64,000 nucleotides of DNA from CAJXMH01 sp040220135. GTDB lineage: Bacteria > Bacteroidota > Bacteroidia > Flavobacteriales_E > Vicingaceae. A model generated the notes under the pieces. The model was not told where the DNA came from, did no database searches, and worked only from the letters and a program-made list of their open reading frames with translations. Location of the stretch: positions 62,001 through 126,000 of the forward strand of contig JAVJTT010000007.1 of NCBI GenBank assembly GCA_040220135.1. Reading direction: 5' to 3'. Of the stretch, positions 8,114 through 16,416 are shown piece after piece (position 1 is the first letter of the stretch; each line of letters starts with the position of its first letter). Position numbers and translations under genes: made by a program.

Positions 8114-9101
8114 AAACCTCATACTTTGTCTGTCTGTGCTTATTGCTTGCCAAAGCGAGAAGTCTTTTGAAAAAAAAGAGGTACTTGGAAAGGCTCAGGG
8201 CACTACTTATCAAGTGTTATATCGGGGAGAAGAGAAATCGAACTTAAAGCCTCAAATTGATTCCCTCTTGCTAGAAATTGATAATTCCATGTCGACTTGG
8301 GTGGAAAACTCAACCATTTCTAAACTCAACCGAGGAGACAGCATTGAAATCGACACCATTTTTAAGTCGGTTTTTCAACTCTCACAATTGGTACATGAAA
8401 AAAGTTCAGGCCTTTTTGACCCAGGTATTGCACCTTTGTTAGAAGTTTGGGGATTTGATTACAGCAAGCCCAAGCAAATGAATGCCCAAACGGTAGATAG
8501 TTTATTGGCTTTCTCTAGCTTGTCCTTTTTTGAGCTGGATGACAATTTACTCCGTAAAAAAGACAGTCGAGCTAAGCTGAGTTTTAATGCTGTAGCTCAA
8601 GGTTATTCGGTTGATTTAATGGCGGCCGTAGTCGAAGAAAACGGAATAGAGAATTACTATGTTGAATTAGGAGGGGAAGTAAAAGTAAGAGGCAGAAACT
8701 TTGAAGGAGAATGGTGGCGAATCGGCATCGACAAACCCTCGGGATTGAATTTAGAGAGAAAGCTAAGCGCCATCGTTTCGCTTCAAAACCAGGCTATGGT
8801 AACCTCAGGAAACTACCGGAAGTTTGTGGAAATTGAAGGGCAGAAGTACAGCCATAGTGTAAACCCTAAAACCGGTTATCCTGTAGCGCATCATTTGTTG
8901 AGTGCAACTGTTATTGCGAAGAATGCAGGAGAAGCTGATGCTTATGCCACAGCTTGCATGGTAATGGGCCTTGAAAAAGCTGAGGCATTTATTGAGAGCC
9001 TGCCGAAGACGGAGGCTATTTTTATCTACGACGAAAAGGGAGAATATCAACTGAAAAGCACGGCCGGCATTGCCGAACAGTTGGAGTCTTTAGAGAAATA
9101 G
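8082..9101 (+). CDS. apbE: FAD:protein FMN transferase, lipoprotein
   Basis: Attaches FMN to threonine residues of exported or membrane redox proteins such as Na+-NQR and RnfG subunits. It has a lipoprotein signal ending in VLIAC, so it acts outside the inner membrane. The domain is full length: AQGTTYQVLY, STISKLNRGD, GLFDPGIAPL, the FNAVAQGYSVD substrate and magnesium region, and SHSVNPKTGYPV, with the family HS-x-(D/N)PxTG motif. The ATG at 8082 overlaps the DUF2452 gene by 32 bases. A GTG at 8103 gives a more usual signal peptide (overlap 11 bases), so the true start may be 8103. Confidence 0.9.
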   Translation: MKILKKRVNVKNLILCLSVLIACQSEKSFEKKEVLGKAQGTTYQVLYRGEEKSNLKPQIDSLLLEIDNSMSTWVENSTISKLNRGDSIEIDTIFKSVFQLSQLVHEKSSGLFDPGIAPLLEVWGFDYSKPKQMNAQTVDSLLAFSSLSFFELDDNLLRKKDSRAKLSFNAVAQGYSVDLMAAVVEENGIENYYVELGGEVKVRGRNFEGEWWRIGIDKPSGLNLERKLSAIVSLQNQAMVTSGNYRKFVEIEGQKYSHSVNPKTGYPVAHHLLSATVIAKNAGEADAYATACMVMGLEKAEAFIESLPKTEAIFIYDEKGEYQLKSTAGIAEQLESLEK

Positions 9102-9103
9102 GA

Positions 9104-9301
9104 TTAAGCTTCGTCTTCTTTTTGACATTGCTCATCAGGCAAAGCGCCGCAAAAGCCGCAGGGCTCACCTTCTTTGTTTAAAACCGGATTATTGCTCGCA
9201 CAAGTGCCGGCAAATTTTCCATCTTTTTTCAATAAAATCTTAATGGCTATACCTGCAAATCCTAGTGCTAAAAGTGCTATGGCTAAAAGCGCTACTTTCA
9301 T
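9104..9301 (-). CDS. Small membrane protein with cysteine-rich tail
   Basis: 65 residues: one N-terminal membrane helix (about 3-25), then a soluble tail with four conserved-looking cysteines in GTCASNN, GEPCGFCG and EQC. Small proteins of this pattern are common in Bacteroidota and are usually annotated only as membrane or secreted protein. The cysteine spacing could bind a metal or form disulfides, but no function is known. It is convergent with apbE, with a 2-base gap. Codon use and cysteine pattern support a real gene. Confidence 0.7.
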   Translation of the reverse strand: MKVALLAIALLALGFAGIAIKILLKKDGKFAGTCASNNPVLNKEGEPCGFCGALPDEQCQKEDEA

Positions 9302-9405
9302 GGGTTAAATTTTGTCACAAAGTTAAGTAATCTTTAAGTAAAGCGGATGGTTTCTAGTGGCTTGAAACAATTGCTATTGAACTTATTCCCTGCCTTTAAT
9401 TCAAC

Positions 9406-9413
9406 TAAATTTG
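9406..9413 (+). promoter_or_regulatory. -7 element for mazG
   Basis: TAAATTTG, an exact TAnnTTTG match, 15 bases before the mazG ATG at 9429. The nearest TTG is 26 bases upstream, a little far. Confidence 0.5.
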
Positions 9414-9428
9414 TGAAAAAAGTATAGC

Positions 9429-10199
9429 ATGCAAGAAAAACAAAAAGCCTTTGGAAGGTTGCTCAACATCATGGACGATTTGCGTGAAAAATGTCCCTGG
9501 GATAGAAAGCAAACCATGGACACCTTAAGGCATTTAACCATTGAAGAAACTTATGAGCTTTCCGATGCAATAGTAGAAGGCGATTTAGAAGAAGTGAAAA
9601 AAGAATTGGGAGACCTCTTCTTGCATCTGGTTTTTTATTCTAAAATAGGAGAAGAAAAAAATGCCTTTGATGTGAGTGATGTCTTGAACGGCATCTGTGA
9701 AAAATTAATTCACCGTCACCCTCATATTTACGGAGATGTAAAAGTGGAGGACGAAGAAGAAGTAAAGGCTAATTGGGAGAAGATCAAGTTAAAAGAAGGA
9801 AAGGGAGAGCGTTCGGTTCTTGCGGGAGTGCCAAAATCTTTGCCGGCTTTGGTAAAAGCCATTCGAATTCAAGATAAAGCACGCGGTGTGGGCTTTGACT
9901 GGGAAAAAGAGGAGCAGGTTTTTGATAAAGTGAGGGAAGAGTTAGAAGAACTGAAAGAAGAGGTTGATTCCGGCAATCAAGCAAAAAGGGAAGAGGAGTT
10001 TGGTGATGTGCTTTTTTCTATGATCAACTATGCTCGATTTATTGGAGTGAATCCTGAAGATGCGTTAGAAAGAACCAATAAAAAGTTTATCAAGCGCTTT
10101 CAGTACCTTGAGGAAGAAGCAAAAAGGGAAGGAAAAGACATTGCAGAAATGAGTTTGGCTGAGATGGATGTCTATTGGGAAAAAGCGAAAAGGATTTAA
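9429..10199 (+). CDS. mazG: Nucleoside triphosphate pyrophosphohydrolase MazG
   Basis: 256 residues, the two-domain MazG form that hydrolyses NTPs to NMP and PPi. Each half carries the all-alpha NTP-PPase metal motif: EETYELSDAI with ELGDLFLHLV in the first (about 45-80), and EELEELKEEV with EEFGDVLFSM in the second (about 175-205). The N-terminal CPWDRKQTMDTLRHLT is the usual MazG signature. The 3' end overlaps the convergent ZIP transporter gene by 4 bases. In E. coli it moderates ppGpp and clears aberrant nucleotides; here the role is inferred. Confidence 0.92.
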   Translation: MQEKQKAFGRLLNIMDDLREKCPWDRKQTMDTLRHLTIEETYELSDAIVEGDLEEVKKELGDLFLHLVFYSKIGEEKNAFDVSDVLNGICEKLIHRHPHIYGDVKVEDEEEVKANWEKIKLKEGKGERSVLAGVPKSLPALVKAIRIQDKARGVGFDWEKEEQVFDKVREELEELKEEVDSGNQAKREEEFGDVLFSMINYARFIGVNPEDALERTNKKFIKRFQYLEEEAKREGKDIAEMSLAEMDVYWEKAKRI

Positions 10200-10903
10200 T
10201 GCTCACCTAGACTAAGGAAGGCGAGACCAAAACCAACAAAAACAGGGATTAACTTTTTCCAATGTATGCGGTGATCTTCATTGCTTTCTAACAGTATGGT
10301 GGTGGAAAGGTGAAGAATGATCCCAATCGATAAGGCCAATAATCGACTAAACATTTCGGGCGAATGCCCAAGCTGCTGGCCGAGTGAAACCCCCAATGGG
10401 CCCATAGCCGCAAAAAGTAAGGTGGCTAACAAGATCTGATAATTTGGCAATTTGTAGCCCATAAGCAGGGAAACCAATATAAAGGAAATGGGAACTTTAT
10501 GTAATAATAAACCCATCAGATATGAGCTAATGCCCACTTGATTGTTGAGTTCGTGAAGTGGGAAAGCTTCAACCAACGCATGAACACATAAACTGATCAT
10601 GATCAGCCATGGAAAACGACCTAAAAAGCTCTTGTTTACATGAACGTGACCATGCTCAATGCCTCCAGAAAAATAATCTAAGACTAATTGTAGCAAGTAG
10701 CCAATGAGTATGAAAGCGCCTAAATGAGCTTCGGCAGTTTCACTTTCAAACAATTCGGGAATTAAGTGCAACAAACAAATACCCAATAGGTAAGCCCCAC
10801 TAAAAGCCAAGGCCATGTTGGTGAAACGCTTCCAATCTTGCTTAATGAATACCAAGCTTCCGCCAAGCAATGACACCATGAATAGGCTGAGGAATAGTAT
10901 CAT
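10196..10903 (-). CDS. ZIP family divalent metal transporter
   Basis: 235 residues with about seven or eight membrane helices. The metal-path histidines are visible in helix 4 (ALVEAFPLHELN region, preceded by CVHALVEAF) and helix 5 (LLLHKVPISFIL), matching the HxxE-type ZIP motif. A short histidine-containing loop (EHGHVHVNKS) precedes helix 4. It imports zinc, iron or similar cations into the cytoplasm; which metal is not readable. It overlaps the upstream methyltransferase gene by 4 bases and is probably co-transcribed. Confidence 0.85.
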   Translation of the reverse strand: MILFLSLFMVSLLGGSLVFIKQDWKRFTNMALAFSGAYLLGICLLHLIPELFESETAEAHLGAFILIGYLLQLVLDYFSGGIEHGHVHVNKSFLGRFPWLIMISLCVHALVEAFPLHELNNQVGISSYLMGLLLHKVPISFILVSLLMGYKLPNYQILLATLLFAAMGPLGVSLGQQLGHSPEMFSRLLALSIGIILHLSTTILLESNEDHRIHWKKLIPVFVGFGLAFLSLGEH

Positions 10904-11652
10904 TTGGCGTGCTTTTGAGCAATTAAAATTAAGCGGTCTGAGCTTCCCTCTTGAAAGGGGTTTAAATGATAATCTCCAAAAACCTGCTTTATCTCTAAGC
11001 CTGCTTCTTCCGTATAAGCTTTAAAATCGGCTAGTCCAATCAGTTTTACAAATTCACTGTGTAAAGACTGAACACCTTTATCCTCGAAGGCAATGTCTTT
11101 AACAATAAAACCGGATTCGATATACTTATCAATGAGAAACTCAACTCCTCCTTTTTTTATTTTCTCTTCCGTGGGAAGTCTTTCCTCCACAGGCTTCACA
11201 TTAAGATAGTCGAGTACTAAGATTCCATTTGGTTTCAAGGCTCTTGCCATGGACTGTATAGCCTTTTGATTTTCACCCTCTTTTTTAAAGTAGCCAAAAC
11301 TAGTAAAGAGGTTCAGAACCAAGTCTACTTCTTCACGGTAGCCAAGGCTTCGCATATCACCCACTTGAAAAGTCAAGCCGGCTTCTTCAAATTGCTTCGC
11401 ATGGGCAATACTTTCGGTACTTAAATCAATACCTGTTACCGCATAGCCTAGCTGATGAACTTGCAAGGCATGCCTACCTTTTCCACAAGCTAAGTCTAAT
11501 ACCTTGGTGTTTTTAGGATTTAGCTTAAGGTAAGTGAATAGGCGTTGAATAAAGCTTTCAGCCTCCGAAAAATCACGATGGTCGTACAATAAATGATAAT
11601 ATTTAGAGTCAAACCATTCGGCAAACCAGTTATTTCTATTCTTCTTTTTCAT
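10900..11652 (-). CDS. Class I SAM-dependent methyltransferase
   Basis: 250 residues from the chosen ATG at 11652 (MKKKNRNNWFAEWFDSKYYHLL). An upstream ATG at 11694 would add 14 residues with no sign of conservation. The SAM-binding motif is VLDLACGKGRHALQVHQLG, followed by GIDLSTESI and LVLNLFTSFGYF, typical of a small-molecule methyltransferase of the Methyltransf_25 type. The substrate is unknown. The first lines of the product (WFDSKYYHLLYDHRD) are typical of a Bacteroidota orthologue group. It is the first gene of a two-gene unit with the ZIP transporter. Confidence 0.85.
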   Translation of the reverse strand: MKKKNRNNWFAEWFDSKYYHLLYDHRDFSEAESFIQRLFTYLKLNPKNTKVLDLACGKGRHALQVHQLGYAVTGIDLSTESIAHAKQFEEAGLTFQVGDMRSLGYREEVDLVLNLFTSFGYFKKEGENQKAIQSMARALKPNGILVLDYLNVKPVEERLPTEEKIKKGGVEFLIDKYIESGFIVKDIAFEDKGVQSLHSEFVKLIGLADFKAYTEEAGLEIKQVFGDYHLNPFQEGSSDRLILIAQKHAK

Positions 11653-11816
11653 TTTCGAGGCCACAAAATTAGAGAAAGCATTCTTCACGAGCATTTCATT
11701 GTTGTGAGTAGAGCGTCTTTAAAAAAAAGAATTCACTTGCTTAATAAAACTTTTTTAACTTATTTCGTAGGACGAAAGTAGGAAAAGCTTATTTTCGTTT
11801 CACTAGTTATAAACGA

Positions 11817-12362
11817 ATGGACATAAACATATTCGATTTCTATAACAGAATGGAGAAAGATAACATTATGTTGTCTTTCAAAGGTAATGTTACTTCAGAG
11901 CTTCTCACCTCTGTACTTCAGATCATGGAGTCTAAGATGGAGAAGCTTAACGAACCCTCTAAGGTTAAGAAAAAAGTCTACAACATTTTAGTTGAAGCAT
12001 TGCAGAACCTTTATCATCATTTGGATAAGCAAAAAGACAACTCTCATGAAGGCTTTAATACAGTAATCTTTATGGTTGGAAAAGATGATGAGGATTACAC
12101 CATTTTTACCGGTAATTACATAAAAAATGAGAATGCCGATAAGTTAAGGGATCGCTTAGATAAAATAAACTCCTTAGACAAAGATGAGCTGAAAGCTTAT
12201 TACAAGGAAGTATTAAATAACGGAATGATGTCCGAAAAGGGAGGTGGAGGTCTTGGAATGATTGACATTGCAAGAAAATCCGGTCAGAAGTTGGATTACG
12301 ACTTTCAAAAAGTTGACGACGATCATTCGTTTTATAGTTTAAATATTAAAATAGCACAGTAA
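11817..12362 (+). CDS. SiaB family protein kinase (DUF6272)
   Basis: 181 residues, a small GHKL-fold serine/threonine kinase. The N-box is NILVEALQNLYHH (about 61-73). The G-box is MSEKGGGGLGMIDIARKS (about 141-158). In Pseudomonas the SiaB kinase phosphorylates SiaC, while the phosphatase SiaA reverses this, controlling the diguanylate cyclase SiaD. Here only the B-C pair is adjacent, with a partner SiaC gene 12 bases downstream. A TATTTTCG box at 11790-11797 (7/8) is a possible promoter. The Pseudomonas symbol is not given because orthology is by family only. Confidence 0.85.
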   Translation: MDINIFDFYNRMEKDNIMLSFKGNVTSELLTSVLQIMESKMEKLNEPSKVKKKVYNILVEALQNLYHHLDKQKDNSHEGFNTVIFMVGKDDEDYTIFTGNYIKNENADKLRDRLDKINSLDKDELKAYYKEVLNNGMMSEKGGGGLGMIDIARKSGQKLDYDFQKVDDDHSFYSLNIKIAQ

Positions 12363-12374
12363 TTAACCATTATC

Positions 12375-12755
12375 ATGGAAAATTTAACCATTGAAGGAAC
12401 ACCAAAAACACCAACGATCAAGTTTAATCCTGAAGAGGGGAAGCTATTAATTCAAGGGAGATCAATTCCTGAAAACTCAATTGAGTTTTACAAACCCTTG
12501 GTTGATTTACTTGAGTCTTATGCTGGTTCACCCAAAGAAGATACTAAGGTAGATATCGTCCTGGAGTATTTTAACACCAGCTCGTCAAAATGCATTCTTG
12601 ATGTTTTCAAGAAACTGGAAAAGATCAATTCTGATGGCAGTAATGTAATTATCAACTGGCACTACGAAGAAGATGATGAAGACATGTTAGAGGCAGGGGA
12701 AGATTACCAAGCCATTATAAACATTCCGTTTAAAATGATTGAGATCGAGGAATAA
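12375..12755 (+). CDS. SiaC family regulatory phosphoprotein (DUF1987)
   Basis: 126 residues. It carries the family phosphoacceptor region LEYFNTSSSKCILD (about 67-80), in which the threonine after FN corresponds to the residue phosphorylated by SiaB in Pseudomonas. The N-terminal TPKTPTIKFNPEEGKLLIQGRSIPEN is diagnostic of DUF1987. It probably acts as a phosphorylation-controlled binding partner; its effector in this organism is not in the window. It forms an operon with the upstream kinase and ends before a strong bidirectional terminator. Confidence 0.87.
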   Translation: MENLTIEGTPKTPTIKFNPEEGKLLIQGRSIPENSIEFYKPLVDLLESYAGSPKEDTKVDIVLEYFNTSSSKCILDVFKKLEKINSDGSNVIINWHYEEDDEDMLEAGEDYQAIINIPFKMIEIEE

Positions 12756-12781
12756 GTTATACTTACATAGAGTACCAAATA

Positions 12782-12815
12782 AAAAGCCCTTGTCATTTCG
12801 ACAAGGGCTTTTATT
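12782..12815. terminator. Bidirectional intrinsic terminator between convergent genes
   Basis: Perfect 13-base-pair stem AAAAGCCCTTGTC / GACAAGGGCTTTT (12782-12794 and 12800-12812) with loop ATTTC. A-rich and T-rich flanks serve both strands. It sits between the siaC-like gene and the convergent ABC transporter. Confidence 0.9.
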
Positions 12816-12836
12816 ATGCTTATTTATTAGCTTAGA

Positions 12837-15800
12837 TTACTTCCTTTTTTTAAATAGAGCTCCTAAGAAGTTCAACAATTTCCTTAAGGCATCATAATAT
12901 AATGTAATGGCTAGTCCAATACAAAATAGCCAAAGTACCATTAGGTTTGCTGAGAAGGTAGTAATGTTAGTACCAAAAAACTTTTTGGAAGGGGCATAGA
13001 AATGAGTTCGGAATCCAATTGGTTCTTTATAAACTGGATCAGCGCGTTGAATCAATTCGTTTTTCCACTCAATGATCTTGTTCAAGTCGTTTTTATTAGT
13101 CACTTGGTTTTCAAGTGATTCATTGGTGTAGTCATTCTTTAGTTTGATAAAAGCCTCTTTAGCTTCTTCAGTCTTGTTCAGTTCAACTACTAATTCGTCT
13201 TTTTCTCTGGTGTAAGCTTTGTATTTTTCAATATAGTAGTCATTAAGGTCGTCTAAATAGAATTCAATTTCATCGAGTAAGTCTTGGCTTAGTTGCTCAT
13301 TTAATCGCCCTACATCCTCAAAGACAACATTCGGATTCCGTTTGTTCTCTTTTACTATTTCATTGTAAAGAAGCAAGGCCGCATTTTCTACCTCTTCTTT
13401 TTTGCTTTCATCACTTAAGTTTCTTTGAGCAATGTTCAATTTGTCATTTAGTCGACTGATCCAAAAATTCTTTCTAAAGCTAGCCGTTTGAATGTCTTTG
13501 TCTAAATAGAAAAATTGTTGGTTAAACTTGTTGTTCTTAAACTGATTGACAGACAGTGCTTCAAAGGCCCATTTAGATGCCATAATTTCACCTGCTAAAG
13601 GAACCTTTTTTTGCACCGTTATGGCGGGGTTTAGTTCTTCAAACTTCACAATAACCCCACTTAGGATAAGCTGTGGGATAATTAGAAAAGGAATCAAAAT
13701 GTAGATGGTTACAGCAGAATCGAAGCTGGAGGAAATGTTCAAACCCAGCATATTAGCAAAGCAGGCAGTAGAGAATAATATGAGCCAATAATCAAAGTAC
13801 ATGCCTTTAATCTCTAAAATAGTGTTACCTACCAATACAAAAGTGAGGATTTGAATTGCTGAAACAGCAAACATGATAAAGATCTTGGAAAACAAATAAC
13901 TTCCCCGACTTAGGTTCAGAAACTTTTCTCGTTTTAGGATCTTTCGGTCTCGAATTATCTCTTCGGCACTCACCGTTAAGCCTAGGAATAGAGCTACAAT
14001 AACGCTCATGAAGATATAGGCTATCAAGTTTTGATTTTCACGAAAGATATAGCCATTTCCAGTAGCTTCGTCGGTGGTAGAGTATTTGATAATAAAGGAC
14101 AAAATAAATCCTAATACAGGTGCCTCTAAGAAGTTGATCAGCAAGTATTGTTTGTTGGTGAGTTTCGACAAAACATCTCGCTTTATAAAAACCCTAAACT
14201 GATTCCAAGCATTTGGTATTTTAAGGTTGGCTTTGGGTGGGTTAGTATTTAATTCACCTTTTGTTTCATTGTCACCTTTTAGAAAGTCTTTGTACTTTTT
14301 ATACCAATCTTTCGGTGGAACTTTTCGGTTGTCTGTTTGGTTGCCGTACTCATCCAGTATTTTGGATTCTATAATGTTGAAGATCTGTTCGGGGTTAACA
14401 TTACCACACTGTGGACATTCACTTTCCACTGCATTGGCCTGCTGCATCTGCTGCTTAAAGTAGATAATGGCATCAACCGGATTGCCGTTATAGATTAAAT
14501 AACCCCCGGTGTCTAAAATAATCAGCTTATCAAACATCTTAAAGATCTCTGAAGAGGGCTGGTGAATCACCACATAGATCAACTTCCCGCGGAGGGTAAG
14601 CTCCTTCAAGAGATCCATAATGTTCTCGGAGTCTCGAGATGAAAGGCCTGAGGTTGGTTCATCTACGAACATCACAGAAGGTTCACGAATCAGTTCTAAG
14701 GCAATGTTAACGCGTTTTCTTTGCCCACCACTAATGGTTTTGTCTAAAGGACTCCCAACTTTAAGGTCTTTGATCTCAAATAGGCCTAAGCTATTCAGTA
14801 CTTTAAATGTGAGTCGTATGATCTGCATGTCTGACAAATCACCGAAACACAGTTTGGCATTGTAAAAAATATTTTGAAAAACTGTTAACTCTTCGATCAA
14901 AAGGTCGTCTTGTGAAACATAGCCAATCACACCTTCAATTACCTCTTTGTTTTCACTTTTGTGAATGTCGTAACCATTGATCTTTACCGCCCCGGTGGTA
15001 GGTTTGTAGTTGCCGTTTAAAACATTGAGTAAGGTAGACTTTCCAGCTCCACTTGCCCCCATAATGCCTATCAAGTTGCCCGACTCTTCCTCAATGGTCA
15101 TTGGGTGTAATCCGATATTACCATTTTTAAATTTGTAGGTAATTTTTTCTACAGAAAAGCTGGTTTTAGCTTGATCATCATCAGCAAGAAAGCGGTTAAT
15201 GATATCACTGTAATAAACCGGATTAACTTTTGAACTTCGAAGCGATGAACCCTGAGTAAGTACATAGGTTTTTTCCGGCTTAATGAGTTGTCCATTAAGC
15301 TGAAGCTCCGTTTGACCAAAGTATTTCATAAACAGCATGTTCACGCTGTTTATGTTTAACACTCTTGCTTGACCGCTTAATCCACTGGCTTGTATGTGAT
15401 GGTGCGTGCCTTCTCTTTTTTCATGGTCATTGATCAATAGCAGGTGTTCACTACTTGGAATTTGCTCTTGAGGGGCGCTGACAAACTCTTTGGTAAGTTG
15501 ATATTCAGCTTGCGCAATGTTAAAGGAGTCGGCTACCGTTTCAACAAATTCAATGGCTTGCTCAGTATCGTTGTTGTTTTGGTAAATAAACTCAAGCAAC
15601 TGTACAAGAACGTAGATTTTCTGCTTTTGAGTCAACTCTTTGTTGATCTCCATGCAGATTTTTAGCACTTTCACGGAGTTGAGTGAAGTCCGCTTTCGAG
15701 CTTTTAGTCCTTCTCGCTTTTTGTTTTGTTCGTTGTAATATTTGTCGTACACCAACAAATACTCGTTCACAAGTTCTTTGTTGAGTTGCTCATCTAGGAA

Positions 15801-15896
15801 CTGTTTAACAAAGTTCCGACTATTGGTGTCATCTCGCCCAACGTTTGCAACTATGGCAAAAAGCTGCATCAGGGCTTTAAGAATTCTTTCGCTCAT
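12837..15896 (-). CDS. Large ABCG-like ATP-binding cassette/permease fusion with TerB-like N-terminal region
   Basis: 1019 residues. Residues 1-140 are helical and resemble TerB-like domains (LLEFIYQNNNDTEQAIEFVETVADSF). An ATPase domain at about 245-480 has Walker A GASGAGKST (280-288), signature ISGGQRKR (388-395) and Walker B VMFVDEPTSGL (408-418). A CPQCG motif near residue 496 could bind zinc. ABC-2 membrane helices lie at about 590-770 with a last one near 990-1010, and an extended coiled-coil-rich loop (about 800-970) separates them. It is an exporter-type half-transporter that could dimerise. The substrate is unknown. It is single, with its 3' end at the shared terminator. Confidence 0.85.
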   Translation of the reverse strand: MSERILKALMQLFAIVANVGRDDTNSRNFVKQFLDEQLNKELVNEYLLVYDKYYNEQNKKREGLKARKRTSLNSVKVLKICMEINKELTQKQKIYVLVQLLEFIYQNNNDTEQAIEFVETVADSFNIAQAEYQLTKEFVSAPQEQIPSSEHLLLINDHEKREGTHHHIQASGLSGQARVLNINSVNMLFMKYFGQTELQLNGQLIKPEKTYVLTQGSSLRSSKVNPVYYSDIINRFLADDDQAKTSFSVEKITYKFKNGNIGLHPMTIEEESGNLIGIMGASGAGKSTLLNVLNGNYKPTTGAVKINGYDIHKSENKEVIEGVIGYVSQDDLLIEELTVFQNIFYNAKLCFGDLSDMQIIRLTFKVLNSLGLFEIKDLKVGSPLDKTISGGQRKRVNIALELIREPSVMFVDEPTSGLSSRDSENIMDLLKELTLRGKLIYVVIHQPSSEIFKMFDKLIILDTGGYLIYNGNPVDAIIYFKQQMQQANAVESECPQCGNVNPEQIFNIIESKILDEYGNQTDNRKVPPKDWYKKYKDFLKGDNETKGELNTNPPKANLKIPNAWNQFRVFIKRDVLSKLTNKQYLLINFLEAPVLGFILSFIIKYSTTDEATGNGYIFRENQNLIAYIFMSVIVALFLGLTVSAEEIIRDRKILKREKFLNLSRGSYLFSKIFIMFAVSAIQILTFVLVGNTILEIKGMYFDYWLILFSTACFANMLGLNISSSFDSAVTIYILIPFLIIPQLILSGVIVKFEELNPAITVQKKVPLAGEIMASKWAFEALSVNQFKNNKFNQQFFYLDKDIQTASFRKNFWISRLNDKLNIAQRNLSDESKKEEVENAALLLYNEIVKENKRNPNVVFEDVGRLNEQLSQDLLDEIEFYLDDLNDYYIEKYKAYTREKDELVVELNKTEEAKEAFIKLKNDYTNESLENQVTNKNDLNKIIEWKNELIQRADPVYKEPIGFRTHFYAPSKKFFGTNITTFSANLMVLWLFCIGLAITLYYDALRKLLNFLGALFKKRK

Positions 15897-15942
15897 TTAG
15901 TGTAGTTGAGAAACAGGCTAATAAGCCATGAAAGTAACAAAA

Positions 15943-15968
15943 AAAAAGCAGGTTTTAACCTGCTTTTT
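15943..15968 (-). terminator. Intrinsic terminator downstream of the 15989-17358 gene pair
   Basis: AAAAAGCAGGTT / AACCTGCTTTTT forms a 12-base-pair stem with almost no loop (in practice about 10 pairs and a 6-base loop). On the minus strand it is followed by a run of T. It ends the two-gene minus-strand unit and separates it from the ABC transporter promoter region. Confidence 0.8.
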
Positions 15969-15988
15969 AGATTCCATTATTTTTATGG

Positions 15989-16411
15989 CTAGGGTTTAAA
16001 GCCAACCAAAAGTACAGCACAGCCTGAACTGAGCTTGTCTTGATTTAAGTTAGCTTCAACAATGACATCCAAAGTTGACTTAACTTCAAAATCCCAATAG
16101 GGCGCTATGTCGTGCTCTTTGTTAGAGAAAATCTCATTTCTCTCTTCGTCATACAAACGAAAGATCAAATTTCCACTATCGAGTCCGCTGCAAGCCCCAA
16201 AGCGGTAAACACTGCCACCGTAAAGTGTTAAGTGAAACTCGGCAGTTTGCTCTTGAATTAACAAGGCTCTGTATTCTTGACCGTCAGACAGATATTCTTT
16301 GGTGAAATTTTCACTGCATATGGTTGCAATGGTATCACATTGTGCTTTCACTTCAAACTGCGCAGAAGCCAAAAACAAGGTTAGACTGAATAGGTAGATA
16401 TATCTTTTCAT
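15989..16411 (-). CDS. Secreted protein of unknown function
   Basis: 140 residues with a Sec signal peptide (MKRYIYLFSLTLFLASAQ..., cleavage about after VKAQ, residue 24). The mature part is mostly predicted beta, has cysteines spread along it (CDT, TIC, GAC, SGC) that could form disulfides, and ends in the hydrophobic strand CAVLLVGFKP. I do not recognise the family. It lies 5 bases after the lipoprotein gene and shares a terminator, so the two products may work together at the cell envelope. Confidence 0.65.
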   Translation of the reverse strand: MKRYIYLFSLTLFLASAQFEVKAQCDTIATICSENFTKEYLSDGQEYRALLIQEQTAEFHLTLYGGSVYRFGACSGLDSGNLIFRLYDEERNEIFSNKEHDIAPYWDFEVKSTLDVIVEANLNQDKLSSGCAVLLVGFKP

Positions 16412-16416
16412 GTTGC

